Source: Lamellibrachia satsuma (Eukaryota > Annelida > Polychaeta > Sabellida > Siboglinidae). From it: a stretch of DNA of 64,000 nucleotides. The DNA lies in assembly GCA_033239005.1 (NCBI GenBank), contig BSQZ01000072.1:2627501-2691500 (forward strand). The letters run 5' to 3'. Positions within the stretch are counted from its first letter, which is position 1. Each line of letters begins with the position of its first letter. Positions 46,001 to 55,865 of this stretch are shown here, piece by piece. Both the position numbers and the translations under genes were made by a program. The notes under the pieces are model-generated. The model saw nothing but the letters and a program-made list of their open reading frames with translations. It was not told the origin of the DNA and searched no databases.

Positions 46001-48872
46001 AATAATCGCACAGCACCCCTTATATAACTCTACCAGTGCGCTCACTCACAGATTACAAACAACGGAAGCTCATTTTAAACAAAACCGGTTCGCTGTTATA
46101 CGTTACATGGAAGTTGTAATTTCTGTATCTTGCCAAGGTTCTACAGGTGTGTAATTTTATATTATAAAAGACAAACTAATATAAATGGAATTGTGTACAG
46201 ATAACATCCAGCAATAAGATGACTAATTAGTGATGTTGCTTTATCGTGAACTTTGGCAAACTTTCAATTTGATTTAATTCCGAGTGGACTTAGTTTCTAT
46301 GTTTTTTTGCGGCGCCATCATTTGGACGTTCGCTTCAAAGACAACACCAACTAGTCGCCAAATACCGTCGCTGCCCATCAACAATGCCCCCATCCAGAGA
46401 GGACTACGCGAGGATATGGTCGAATGATGATATTAAGACCGCTCGCTGTGCCAATTACGAAGATTTTCTTCGCGCCGACAGCAATAGAAATACAATAAGG
46501 ATACACTGAGAGGCGACGATACGTGACGTCCAATTTGCCGTTGACAATTGTCCGAAGGTGCTAAGTGTGTCGGCGTGAGACGGACCTGGATTGCAGTTAT
46601 TATAACACTACAACGACACGCAGTCACGTCGTTGGGGTATTTGTGTCACTTAGAAGACTGCAGTCCGATCTGTGGCTGTATTACCTACGACATTACTTAC
46701 GATGTGCGCGTGTGTCCAACTAACTTATATAAATAAACGATCAAGTAATGTGAACTGCACCAAACACCTCTTTCTATTGAGCGGGTTTGGAGAAACACGA
46801 TATGATATGATTACTGGGACTCGACTAATGACTCGGCTCCAGTATCCTGGCAGTTTGCTTGGATGTATTGCACACATATACGTCAATGTTATGGATGCAC
46901 GTGTGTGCGCATGTGTATGCGAGCGCGCGTGCGCTAAAACACGTATAATTGCATGCATTGTTGCTCTTCATTACACATTTCATACGAACATCACATCACT
47001 TTCTTATTGCGGTCATGCTCGATGGTGCGTCTTTGTGGCAACCGGAAACGGGTTTGAACAAGCCACATATATTAGCTGCACACATATCTAAAGAGTCCGA
47101 TGATAATTAGGAATGATTATGTTTCTGACAAACATTAATTACCAATCGGTTGTTTGCTAAGTAGCGACTTTAACTTGTAGGAAGGTGTTGCTAATCCCAA
47201 CCCCCAATCAGTTTGTGGTATCAACAGGGATGTGTTGTTGTCTGGGACCGCCGCCACAAGATGGAAGCACAGTCCCAGGGATGTTGATCCGTCGTCATCA
47301 GTCGGCGGGTCACGTGACTTACCATCTCGTCCAGTGACATCATATCGACGGGGGCCCGGTATGGCATGGGGCGTGAACGCCTAGGAGGGGGCTGTACCCC
47401 CGATATCTCGGCGTCAATCTCTTCCTCCAGCTGTGTACAAATACATTTAACAGTTTAACATAACTTGAGCAGAACCAATGTTTTTGGAAGTGGCTAAAGA
47501 ACTTTTCCGGAAAGGCTCTTTAGCCTGGAATGTACTTTAGGCTAAAGTACCTTCCGAAAAGGTATTCCTACCTCGTGTTTGCTGAACGATAGGAATTTAT
47601 GTGCTAAAACCTTGATTGCTGTACTATTTCCCCTTCACGCAAACTGTGTTTTTAAGTCTTGTATAGAATTTTACAGAATTTTACAGAGCAATGTAGAATA
47701 TTGTATATGAACCTATAGTATACAACAAATTCTACAGCTATGTCTGTTTTCTGCATTCTACACAGTTGTGTCCACAGAATTCCTATAGAATATTCTATAA
47801 AAATTCTATAGATTTTTGGCTAAGACATTAACTCTAGATGCAGTGGATATGGCTTTCCCAGTACAATTAAATAACATAGTACATCTCATTCATGGTAACT
47901 ACCCCAAGAGATTGGTCATCACTGGAAGCTCTGACCGTAATTTGGAATGGACAATCAGATCGAAAAGTTTACAAACAGATTTCGATTTCTGTTTCCGAAC
48001 GCCTTTCAGACAACAGTATACCAGTTGGTAGTAGTGGATTCTTCACTAAATTCGGTTTTTTGCCACCGCGGTAGATCCTGTATCGCGGCGCCATACTTGT
48101 ACACAATTTAGCGAGTCATACTATTTGTTGTGTTGTTTCCCCGTGATAGAAAACTGGAGAATCTGGCACCAACTGAGAGAAACATTTTGCTTTTGTGATA
48201 TGTGGATGAAACAGCAGCTTGGGATGTATTAAACCAGGCCATGTAGTTAAATCGGTTCCCTGTTAAACTTAATTGGAATGTTTGTACTGGTTGAAACGAT
48301 GCCCAGATGTTTGACTGTAGTGTGCTCATTTAATTGTAACGGAGAAGCCACGAATCAGAAGACGCGTTACAAACCTGCACGAGAACGGGGGCCAGCACGC
48401 CATACTTGGCGCCCCGTCGCGCCACCTCGAGGAGACACAGCACAACATTCCGCTCGTTCGTTCTCAGAACGAGGTCGTTCGTCTCGAACAGCAGAACATC
48501 CGGGATACCGAGTCTGCGACACCACTGGATGAAGTTCGATATGTTGTCACGACTCTGGAACGTCCCCGGCTTCACGTTCGACTTGTACGTCACCTCGCCG
48601 ATGTCGATGACGTCACACAAGGCCGGGTTTTCGTGCACGAAACGGTACACGTAGTTGGCGTGTTGACACAGCAGAGTGCCCGTGTCAAGCTCCTCGAAGA
48701 AGTCGTCAACGGTGATGGCACATTCGTACAGCGTGTTGAACCACTCCGCCAGGTCCTCCTTCATTGCCACTAGGTACTCATCTTGCGTCCGGTAGGGGCG
48801 CACCGACTTCCGCTCGAGCGAGAGGATGACGGGATTTCCCTCCACGTCTACCACGTGATCAACTGGCATCAT
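31852..48872 (-). CDS. GAS2L-like: GAS2-like protein (CH domain + GAR domain + Ser/Arg-rich tail), six coding exons
   Basis: GAS2L-family proteins link actin filaments to microtubules and track growing microtubule ends. Six exons, all with GT..AG borders and matching phases, join into 1,060 residues: 48872-48375, 47430-47323, 43631-43524, 40289-40193, 38700-38538, 34060-31852. The calponin-homology domain spans about residues 35-155 ([45 protein letters not shown]). The GAR microtubule-binding domain spans about 198-268, with paired cysteines at 210/212 (GRCTCPQQF) and 265/267 (HDPCRC). The remainder is a basic, low-complexity tail with SSIP (393-396) and TRIP (985-988), which fit the S/TxIP consensus for EB-protein binding. 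It also has a short helical stretch at about 621-644 and two repeat blocks (688-752 and 807-915). The length exceeds the 680-880 residues usual for vertebrate GAS2L1-3. The start is the first ATG of a tandem ATG-ATG with good context (ACCGCCATGATG). Whether this corresponds to one vertebrate paralogue cannot be decided. Confidence 0.92.
32290..32613 (-). repeat. 27-bp coding minisatellite (9-residue units)
   Basis: About twelve units encoding variants of SRDSSVNRP, with substitutions mainly at unit positions 8-9 (RP, RQ, RG, RW) and occasional SRNVNVNRP forms. The frame is preserved throughout. Confidence 0.9.
32779..32973 (-). repeat. 39-bp coding minisatellite (13-residue units)
   Basis: Five units encoding [13 protein letters not shown] variants. 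DNA units share GACTAGAGTCGCGGCTACTG-type blocks, and the frame is preserved. Confidence 0.9.
34561..35159. mobile_element. MITE family A, copy 2, in GAS2-like intron 5
   Basis: Inverted copy of 7312-7819. The left end is TCAAAGCGAAACAAAACTAA, then TCGTGTTGGG. The right end read in reverse complement gives GAAGGCGAAAAAAAATCATG, then GTTTGGGGC. It contains a tandem duplication of AACGATACTCGTGACGTAGG plus the following seven bases at about 35008-35062, not present in copy 1. Confidence 0.7.
35335..35930 (+). mobile_element. LINE (RTE/Jockey-like) reverse-transcriptase C-terminal remnant
   Basis: Plus-strand frames with several breaks read [19 protein letters not shown], then [31 protein letters not shown]-like text and [10 protein letters not shown]. 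This matches the C-terminal tail of endonuclease/reverse-transcriptase LINE proteins (L-G-H...R...W.P.G...GRP). Frameshifts mark it as dead. It lies antisense inside the GAS2-like intron 5. Confidence 0.65.
36841..37360 (-). mobile_element. LINE reverse-transcriptase C-terminal remnant (minus strand)
   Basis: Minus-strand text includes [17 protein letters not shown], then after a stop [20 protein letters not shown], then [20 protein letters not shown] and CDTLRDQR. The CTLCN..EI.D.FH.LF.C pattern is the tail motif of several LINE reverse transcriptases. Stops and frame changes show decay. Located in GAS2-like intron 5. Confidence 0.6.
37480..38085 (+). repeat. 28-bp minisatellite (about 21 units) in GAS2-like intron 5
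   Basis: Units read GGGACTTGGCCCGTCTAGCT, then GCTCTCCT, with TAGC/TAAC, TTGG/TTCG and GGGAC/GAGAC variants. Confidence 0.95.
38200..38405 (+). mobile_element. second LINE 3' end with (TAAG)n tail
   Basis: Broken plus-strand frames resemble the end of an endonuclease/reverse-transcriptase LINE protein: [28 protein letters not shown]. They are followed by a short GTAAGTAAGTAAAT tail at 38393-38405. It is 5'-truncated, antisense in GAS2-like intron 5, and close to exon 5. Confidence 0.5.
38538..38700 (-). CDS. GAS2L-like: GAS2-like exon 5: basic linker
   Basis: 163 bases. The acceptor is CCCGTTGCAG and the donor is GTAAGA. It encodes [19 protein letters not shown] through SYYINKSP, a basic Ser/Pro-rich linker. 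It leaves two bases, completed by the first base of the final exon (Arg-325). Confidence 0.85.
38780..40192. other. GAS2-like intron 4, nothing further recognised
   Basis: Mostly AT-rich. A plus-strand frame at 39074-39334 (86 codons) lacks any known domain. The segment at 38701-38780 flanks exon 5. Confidence 0.4.
40193..40289 (-). CDS. GAS2L-like: GAS2-like exon 4: second half of the GAR domain
   Basis: 97 bases. The acceptor is CGTTGTTGTAG and the donor is GTAAGC. It encodes [20 protein letters not shown] and DPCRCQAK, leaving one base that pairs with the next exon to give Gly-271. Confidence 0.92.
40375..40425 (+). repeat. 27-bp direct duplication in GAS2-like intron 3
   Basis: The block ACACTTCCCATAGAAAACAC, then CACGATA occurs twice head to tail at about 40369-40425, next to exon 4. 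Confidence 0.8.
40509..40552 (+). repeat. (TGCG)n microsatellite
   Basis: GTGCGTGCGTGC run of about 44 bases in GAS2-like intron 3. Confidence 0.9.
41085..41125 (+). repeat. (AAG)n microsatellite
   Basis: About 13 GAA/AAG triplets, producing poly-Lys or poly-Phe frames that are not genes. Confidence 0.95.
41439..41693 (-). mobile_element. possible LINE reverse-transcriptase tail fragment
   Basis: The minus-strand frame contains [18 protein letters not shown] followed by hydrophobic residues, resembling the H.L..C..Y...R tail of some LINE proteins. The match is short and this call is tentative. Confidence 0.25.
42500..43450 (-). repeat. 24-bp minisatellite (about 39 units) in GAS2-like intron 3
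   Basis: Plus-strand units read GGTGCAGTGGTAACCGAATG, then AAGA, with TGAATGAAGA, GATGTGCA and GGTGGAATGG variants. It ends about 75 bases from exon 3 of the GAS2-like gene. The 24-base period keeps a 295-codon repeat frame open on the minus strand (HSVTTAPL units), which has no independent coding support. Confidence 0.95.
43524..43631 (-). CDS. GAS2L-like: GAS2-like exon 3: first half of the GAR domain
   Basis: 108 bases, phase 0 at both ends. The acceptor is GGGTTTCAG and the donor is GTAAGT. It encodes [20 protein letters not shown], then EGKYQIGDS, the signature start of GAR domains. Confidence 0.92.
43640..45620. other. GAS2-like intron 2, left part
   Basis: No gene. A 27-bp unit containing TTCATAAGTTATGTAGAACA is repeated about four times at 44165-44260. 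The remainder is AT-rich unique sequence. Confidence 0.5.
45625..45752 (+). repeat. (GAAC)n-(GGAC)n-(CCGGC)n compound microsatellite
   Basis: GAAC repeats at 45625-45660, GGAC repeats at 45660-45710, then CCGGC repeats at 45715-45752. Three related simple repeats are joined with sharp boundaries. Confidence 0.95.
45753..47322. other. GAS2-like intron 2, right part
   Basis: No supported gene. A short coding-like frame at 46385-46510 (plus, [16 protein letters not shown]...) is noted under rejected items. A GT/CG-rich patch lies at 46895-46935. Confidence 0.35.
47323..47430 (-). CDS. GAS2L-like: GAS2-like exon 2: linker between CH and GAR
   Basis: 108 bases, 36 codons, phase 0 at both ends. 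The acceptor is TTGTACACAG and the donor is GTAAGT. It reads [20 protein letters not shown], then a MMSLDEM ending that continues into the GAR domain. Confidence 0.9.
47490..47575. other. nested inverted repeats in GAS2-like intron 1
   Basis: GGCTAAAGAAC...GGCTCTTTAGCC can form a stem of about 10 bp with loop sequence CTTTTCCGGAAA, itself dyadic. An adjacent TTTAGGCTAAAG dyad and a second TACCTTCCGAAAAGGTA dyad follow. No function is assigned. Confidence 0.5.
48375..48872 (-). CDS. GAS2L-like: GAS2-like exon 1 (coding): CH domain
   Basis: Encodes residues 1-166. Ends in phase 0 at CTCGTGCAG followed by the donor GTTTGT. The frame is open a little further upstream to a GTG at 48905, but the tandem ATG at 48872/48869 in strong context is the better start. 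A possible 5'-UTR acceptor (TTGTTCAG) lies near 48927-48934, so a non-coding first exon farther right is likely. Confidence 0.92.
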
Positions 48873-48931
48873 GGCGGTCGACACGTGATGCTGTAACGGC
48901 GTCACATTACCCGGGTTCCGTCATCTGAACA

Positions 48932-49845
48932 ATTGGCACACGATCAAGACTTGCTGGTTCCTGTTGACTGTATCATATCGAATTGTAAGAATGTCCACCT
49001 CTGACCAACACGGACCACCTTATGTAGTCTGAAAACAGGATATATCTAAGACTGGTCCATTTGTCTGCATGCCTCATGAACCCGATTATCGTCCTAGTGT
49101 AGACGCGAATACATATGAGTCCCGTGTCGACGGAATGGCGAAAGTGTAGTAGTGGACGACGTATCGCCAGATGACCAAGCGCTGGGATGACGAGCCTAGT
49201 CAGTGATTACGCAGTGACCAATCAGATGGAACGCGTCCTCGAGGGCACAGCCTACAAAACAATAGAACCATTGTTATCACTGCATGCAACCCTGCTCCGA
49301 CCGTCACGAACATGTGGGTCGTTTGTTTATAGAATCACTAATTAGGCGATTAAACATTCTACGAAAAACAGGCGTGCGTCGTATAAACAAATTATGTTTG
49401 CTTCTAATATTCAGACCAACTTTTCTCACAAAGTGGTTTCCGTACTTTTCAAACATTCATCGTGGTTAATTTTGTTCATAAATGGTTCCCTCGGGGTTTA
49501 TTGACATAAGAGAAATGGGAATGCGAAATTATCTAGTACAATTCATCGGGGCCCAGGCCGCGTGTACGTTACGCTATGAACGTGATGCAACTTGTTTAGC
49601 GGGTTGGATGTTGTTACTAAGTACGTGATTAATGTTTGCATCGTTGTTTGTATAATCTTCCAGGGTCGTAGTTCTGTGCAGATCTCACGACACTCAGTGA
49701 TGTAATCGTGTATACGAGTACATTTAAAGTAAGATCCAAAAGTGATCCTCCAAAAGTTTCCAAAGTATCTGGCGTATAACATATAAAGGCCGCTGACAAT
49801 TAACACATCCTGCACATGAAAAACATTATTCTACACTGCTAAACA
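48932..49845. other. 5' flank / possible upstream intron of the GAS2-like gene
   Basis: No further coding exon is recognised. A non-coding first exon of the GAS2-like gene should lie to the right of 48932, but I cannot place it. Confidence 0.4.
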
Positions 49846-49963
49846 AACTTGTGTCTGGCGAAATGCATGCTAGAAACTTGTGTCTGGTGAAATGCATGCT
49901 AGAAACTTGTGTCTGGTGAAATGCATGCTAGAAACTTGTGTCTGGTGAAATGCATGCTAGAAA
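49846..49963 (+). repeat. 29-bp minisatellite (4 units)
   Basis: Units read AAACTTGTGTCTGGTGAAAT, then GCATGCTAG. Each contains the palindrome ATGCAT. Confidence 0.95.
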
Positions 49964-50299
49964 CGCAACCTTTGACATTTTCTCTCTTCTGTGTTTGGTC
50001 TACAATAAAGCAGGTTGTCGGTGTGCGAAGCCAGGGAAGTTGCAACTGAATATACAAGCAACACGACCTACAAGTGTGGGCGTGCGTGCGTGCGTGTGTG
50101 CATGCGTGCGTGTGTGGCTCAAACAACGGGGCTGGCTAGCGTCTTGAAAGGAGGTCCTTCCTACAGTCGATTCTTATTCAAACAACATTTGAAGAAACCA
50201 ACGTAAACAGTGGATTCTTTATAAAATATATTGAATGTAGTTGAATATGCAAACGACAAATAATTGTAAATTCAATTGATGAATTGATATTTATAATTA

Positions 50300-50840
50300 A
50301 ATTTTTAGAAAAAAATTAGCATTGTTTAAGCCGTGCGGTATAGATTGACAATGTTTCTGATATTCATATTAACATTGTTTAAGCTGTACGGTACATATTG
50401 ACAACGTTGGTGTGGTTCATGTTAAATTTTTTTAAGCCGTATGATGCAGATTAACAACGTTTATGCGGTTCATGTTAACATTGTTTAAGCCGTGCGGTAC
50501 AGATTGACAACGTTTATGTGGTTCATGTTAACATTGTTTAAGCCGTGCGGTACAGATTGACAACGTTTATGTGGTTCATGTTAACATTGTTTGAAACGTG
50601 CAATACATATTGACAAGGTATGTTAATATTGTGACAACGTTTCTGTGATTCATGTTGACATTGTTTAAGCCGTACAGTACATTACATATTGGCAATGTCT
50701 CTGTGGTTCATTATACTATTGTTTAAGCCGCACGGTACAGATAATGTTGACAATATTTCTGCTGTTCATGTTAACGTTGCTTAAGCTGTGCGGTTGTATG
50801 TTTAAGCAGTAGGGTACAGACTGACAACGTTAAAATAATT
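50300..50840 (+). repeat. 53-bp degenerate minisatellite (about 9-10 units)
   Basis: Units read TTAACATTGTTTAAGCCGTG, CGGTACAGATTGACAACGTT, TATGTGGTTCATG. The two central units (50475-50580) are identical, and outer units diverge progressively. Confidence 0.9.
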
Positions 50841-50881
50841 TAAAATGTGTCTTACAGCTATCCACTGTGTTGTTCACATCA

Positions 50882-50942
50882 AAACACACACACACACGCG
50901 CGCGCGCACGTACGCACGCACGCACACACACACACACACACA
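50882..50942 (+). repeat. (AC)n / (CG)n microsatellite
   Basis: CACACA and CGCGCG alternating purine-pyrimidine tract. Confidence 0.95.
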
Positions 50943-52004
50943 ACTATTCGAAAATAAAAGTGCTATGAACAGTAGCAGGAAACACACATTTTGAATTTCG
51001 GTTGAGGCGTCGCAGGTGCTAACAATTCTGACGAAATCAAACTCTCTGTCGGTGGCCACCACTGCTGCGCACACAGAGCTGCGCACACAGAGCTGTATAA
51101 ATACTACACCCGGATGTTCGTCTTTGTGTGTACAAACCCGTGAACAAACATTAACCCATTCACCCGAGTAATACTTTAATACACCCACATCTCCATTCTG
51201 ACGAGAATGTGCAGCAATTACGCTACTGTAAATCCTGTAGACTCGACTGTTGAGCTGTTTGGCGTTGTTAAATAGTCAGCACTACACGAATGGAACAGCA
51301 CTCTTGTTTGTTCTAACAATGATTATGACTTAGAGTCTTACACTGCCTGCAAGAATATATCTTTGTATAGTTTAGTGTACGTGGAATAGCATTGGTTTGT
51401 TAAGGTGCGTCAACAACGTTGCGGTTGAATGTGTTACAATGAGACTCGCTGGCGAAGGCTGAGTAGGACAGGACAAACGGAGGCCAGTCACGTTATTCCG
51501 GTAGGACAATTAAGTAACAAAGACAGGGTCATCGGCCCTTTTGAACATCGCCTATATTATGTGCAGTGCTACAAAGGGGCTCTATATGCCGTGGCACCAA
51601 CACTTGACAGGAATACGCCGTTTTTGTACACACTGCTGTCACGTATATATGGACACGACTCAAAGGTTATTGTTGCCGTTTCGTGACGCATGATTATATA
51701 ACTTTCGATGTTTTAAACAACTGAATGTTGAAAAGGATATCTATACAACAGAAAGACGCTGAAACGAAACTTCGGGGTAATAGAATCCCCCGGATCGTGC
51801 GCAGTGTGTATCAGATCGCAAACGACATTTTGTAGTTGTCATCAATCTGAGCGATATTACGTCTGAGTTAAAACTCGGTAGCGTGAGACGGACTTTAGCA
51901 CTCGCTTATCATACACAAGACTTTGTGGCACTCCACAGGTTCGGCCACGGGACTGATCTTTCCATAAGGTCCGACACTCGAGTCCCCCATTTCCCTGCAA
52001 TGGG
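50943..52004. other. unassigned intergenic DNA
   Basis: Short direct duplication of GCTGCGCACACAGA at about 51063-51092. No gene supported. Confidence 0.4.
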
Positions 52005-52255
52005 ACGCACTGGGACGCAGTGGTTACAACATTGGACTCTCAACCGGGAAGCCCGGGGTTCGGTTCTCCTTGCAGCCATTTTGAAGCTGGGTCAGTTTCG
52101 TTCACCCCACGTTGCCTCAGTTCGCTCAGCTGTATAAATAAATACCTGTCTACAGACAGTGGTGGATATGCGTGAACGAATAGTCTTCGCGCAATAATTG
52201 CAGCGTGGCTGAATGCTTCCTAGAGAGGTCGAGTTGGTGTTGGGAGGATAATGTC
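52005..52255 (+). mobile_element. SINE family S, copy 3
   Basis: The tRNA-like head has GACGCAGTGGTTACAACATT, then GGACTCTCAACCGGG and box B-like GGGGTTCGGTTCTCC. The body has GTTTCGTTCACCCCACGTTG, then CCTCAGTTCGCTCAGCTGTA and ACAGACAGTGGTGGATATG. The distal part has GGCTGAATGCTTCCTAGAGA, then TCGAGTTGGTGTTGG. This is the best-preserved head of the family in the window. Confidence 0.8.
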
Positions 52256-53090
52256 TGCGGGGTGAGGGGGGGTAGTTAAGAGCAAGGAACTTCCAATGGT
52301 CCTAAAGACTGGATACCTCGCTATATAAGAATTTACCTCTATCACGCATTAACATTCCAACATGAAAGGATATTCCGCCCAGCGATAGATATGTTCTACC
52401 TGCGATAGACTAGATAGGATGTTGTATCCGTGATAACATCAGCACCCCGCGGGGTTCACGTTACGGTTTACCGTATCCATGATAGACCCTCACAAAGGGG
52501 TTGTGTTCGCAAACGACGACACCGATATGTATCAGTGCAGCACACTTTTAGCATACGGGGTAATTAGCAGGCATCCGGAGACGGGGAGGCGATGGGAGGG
52601 CGACGACGGGTGGGTGGGTACGGGCCAGGTGAGGAACAAAGGGGTGTGAAGGTAAATCAAGGAGAAATAGATAGGGATATGTGGAGGTCAGTCATCGGTA
52701 TATGTGTGGGAGAAGATAGTAGGGAAGTGAATACGCAAGGGATATTGAGTGGTGTATTGGAGGGGTAGAGAGGTGAATAAAGAAAATGTAGGAAAGTGTG
52801 CATTGAAAGAGTGTGAATGTGCGAAAGGTTGGTATGTGGAGGGTAAGAGGTGCGTGTGAAAGGGGTGATAAGTACGGGAGAGAGGTGATAAGTAGTGGGA
52901 GGGGTGTTGAGTATGTTTCTCGGCGGCATTATGTAACAGCCAAGGTATGAAGAGGATAAGTGAATAAGTAAGGTGAGTATGGTTGGTGAGGAAGGTAAGT
53001 TTTGGAGGAATACGGGTAGGCATGACGGAAGAAGCGGGAATGCGTGTACGGACGACATTCACAACGAGTGACATATGGTGAGGTTATAGA
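52256..53090. other. unassigned, partly purine-rich DNA
   Basis: 52640-53050 is rich in G and A on the plus strand (GGTGAATAAGTGGGAG-like text), leaving long minus-strand Pro/Ser/Thr frames. I see no domain and treat them as composition artefacts. Confidence 0.4.
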
Positions 53091-53149
53091 TTATCGATAT
53101 GTAAACACGGCGTCGTATTTATAAGGTGTCTGACACGACAACAACAAAG

Positions 53150-53580
53150 AGGAGACCTAAACCCTCTCTCAGGCGCGCTGCTTAAAGCCGCCCGCGGACT
53201 GAGACTGTTCTGTCGCCCTACCTTTGTATTTAGTACGCACTGCACTTCTGAACCAATGACAACGGTATGTGGCGAACCCCGAGTCCGTGACACGAATGGA
53301 CACTTCCGGCCGAAAGCCGTGTCCGACGTTGAGTGAAACACAAAGTGAGCAGGTGCGACTCACGCCTCCTGTAACACACCTGTAACACACCTGTAACCGC
53401 GAGTAACCAACCGCGCGCAGATAACGACGCGTCTAGTCAGTGACGTCACACCTTGCCCCCCTTTGTAAAGCATCGTGTCCGGTTCACGGTAAACGGCTCT
53501 ATCAAGTCCGGCCGCGCGTCTGTTGACGAAGCCTGCTGCCAAACCCGACGGGGGTGGGGAGGGTGGGAGTGGACAAATAT
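53150..53580. other. GC- and CpG-richer segment upstream of the GAS2-like gene
   Basis: Local CpG density is clearly above the flanks (GGCGCGCTGC, CCGCCCGCGG, CCGCGCGCAG, GGCCGCGCGT). It could mark a promoter or first exon of the GAS2-like gene, but no start site or donor can be demonstrated. Confidence 0.25.
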
Positions 53581-54061
53581 GGCATCCTGGATTACGCGTG
53601 ACGCTTTAGGGGTAAGACCACAGTTGACCTTCCTGTTTATTGTTTCACACGAATGTAGGGCGTATTAAATTAGAATATGTGAATTTAAACAATTCATATG
53701 ATGTGACATAAGTGCAACTGAGCAGGCATATTCAGAGGTTTGTTTGTAGAAGTTATTGGCTATGAAATGGTGCGTTGTTTGAGAGTTTAACAGGCGGAGA
53801 GATTTATTGGAATTGTTCTGCTATGGGCCACGTGGGCGCATGAATACATGGCTATTTTTGTCAAAATTGATAGGTATCGCACGTCGGGGCGTTTTAAAAG
53901 AGCTGGAGGTATGTGATTTTGATAAAATTTTGTCAGTATATCAATGAGATGATCGCAGTTGCTGTGGAAAATTTTCTGAATTTTTGATGGTCACGTTTTC
54001 TTATAATCAGACAAAACGTTAACATGGCCACCAATGCAATTCTCTACTGTGGTCTGTCCCC

Positions 54062-54230
54062 TTTAACGGCGAGGGTTTGGAAGTAGGTTAGCCCATCAGT
54101 GGCGTTACAATCCTGTTGCTGCCGATTCGAAGCTTCGGCAATTACGTTCACCCCACGTTGCCCCAGTTCACTCAGCTGTATAAATGAGTGCCTGGTCATA
54201 GACGGAGGTGGATATGTGGACAAATATACA
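54062..54230 (+). mobile_element. SINE family S, copy 4 (degraded head, truncated tail)
   Basis: The body has TTACGTTCACCCCACGTTGC, then CCCAGTTCACTCAGCTGTAT and AGACGGAGGTGGATATG. The tRNA-like head is eroded and the tail is replaced by an ACGCAC/ACGT microsatellite at 54230-54300. Confidence 0.7.
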
Positions 54231-54300
54231 CACGCACATACGCACGCACGTTCTAGCGTACGCACGTACGTACGTACGCTTACACGTACGCACTAACGTG

Positions 54301-55486
54301 GCAAAGCAATCAATTGCTGTGATTAATGTTATCAACAAAATACAGATATATGCCTTGCAAAATGATCAGCGTAATTGATTAAAAGCCCTGTCAGTAAATG
54401 TTAATTACATGTTACTTGTCGGACTCGCAGATTGATATCGATAGTCTTGGCACACTGCAATGCGTTTGTCGGCCTCATTATTCCGGTCATCAAAGTACAC
54501 ACCTGTACACACCTGTACAGAACGACCATAAACGTACAATTATGTACTAATTTGGATAATGGCATATGCTGGTGTACATACAGGTCCCTCTTTGATCTTT
54601 ACACAGTAGCGATGCGACGTACACGGTAAATTAAAGAAGTAGACATCCGATCCACCGGCATACACACACGAACGCACGTACACACGCATAGACGCACGCA
54701 CGCACAAAACACTCACACTTGCGTTGGTATACCCAGAGTAACATACACTACATCATATTAAAATTAATTGCAATCAAAATAAAACATAACAACGCAATAA
54801 TGGTTAGTAAAACGACAATATAAATTACAAGTTACAAGTGTTCGTTTATGTTAAACGTTACACTTCTGGAAAACGCCGTTACAGAAACCAATATATTTAA
54901 CGTGAATAATTTTTATATTGCGATATTCAACAACATTGAGTTAGATCGGCATCCAAAGCCAATGCGCCCCCTGGTGACGCGATAATAGTGGAACCAAGGT
55001 CTTATCGAGGGTCCTAGTTTTATCAAGTTTTTACATTCCCATTCTTCTATTCTTTACATCCATGAATAGCACGTGTCGTCTCGCTATTCTTTTTACAAGC
55101 GTATTTGCACTGGTTACTAAAAGCAGGTGTCCAATCACTAATGTTCCACGAAAAAGAGTAATCATACGTCTAGTTCTGTAGCCTTTTTAAAAGTTACGCA
55201 TGTCTATTCCAATCATAGCCATTCAACCACGTGTTCATAGCTAAGCAAGTTCTGGTTTGGTCATTCTTCGTTGTGTTATTTCTACTCGATCCACTTTCTT
55301 CCGAAATGGCCTCCACGTGTGTATGTGACAATCGAAATTCTATTCAAATAATGAACTATTTCACCTGATAATGCATTTCCTCAAACAAATTGGTTTCCCC
55401 TTGAACTTGCAATATTACACTGCTCTGAAATGTCACACCAGCACGAATTATTACTTCTAAATCACCACATTTCACAGTAAAAGTAA
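54301..55486. other. unassigned intergenic DNA
   Basis: AT-rich. A duplicated TACACACCTG occurs at about 54496, and an ACGC-rich patch lies at 54665-54710. No gene supported. Confidence 0.4.
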
Positions 55487-55797
55487 AGGTAAATTCTTGT
55501 ATCGCGCCATGACTGTTCAAAGCGCTTCACACTTAACCTCTGATAGACCTACTTATTCCAACACCAACTCAACTTCCCCGGGAAGCGTTCAACAAAGCCG
55601 CAGCTACTGCGAGAAGTATACTCCTTTACGTGCATATCCACCACTGTCTATAGCCAGGTGCTCGTTTATGCAGCGGAGTGAACTGCAACAACTTGGGGTG
55701 ACCGAAACTGCTTCCAAACGGCAGCAAGATGATTAAGACCCCGGTCCTTCGAATAGGAGTGCGGCGTTCTAACACTGTGCCACTACGCCATATACAC
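55487..55797 (-). mobile_element. SINE family S, copy 5 (near full length)
   Basis: On the minus strand the head is TGGCGTAGTGGCACAGTGTT, then AGAACGCCGC, and a degenerate box B (GGGGTCTTAATC). The body has TTTCGGTCACCCCAAGTTGT, then CTATAGACAGTGGTGGATAT. The distal part has TTGAACGCTTCCCGGGGAAG, then TTGGTGTTGGAATAAGTAGG. The tail is GTGAAGCGCTTTGAACAGTC, then ATGGCGCGATACAAGAATTT and a TTTAC-type end. Length is about 300 bp. Confidence 0.75.
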
Positions 55798-55865
55798 AGT
55801 GCTAGTACACTGGTAACCCTCACCACAGTGCAACTCGCAGTAATCGAAAAACAACGCACGTACCT

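Noticed and set aside
46385..46510. Short plus-strand frame [20 protein letters not shown]... with coding-like codons
   Set aside because: Only about 42 codons, no domain, inside an intron; could be a transposon scrap but not supportable.
48873..48905. GTG start at 48905 for the GAS2-like protein
   Set aside because: Non-ATG start. A tandem ATG in good context lies 33 bases downstream and still includes the whole CH domain.
52005..52080. Possible tRNA gene (box A/B-like)
   Set aside because: It is followed by the SINE body shared with four other copies and does not fold as a clean tRNA by eye, so it is a SINE head.
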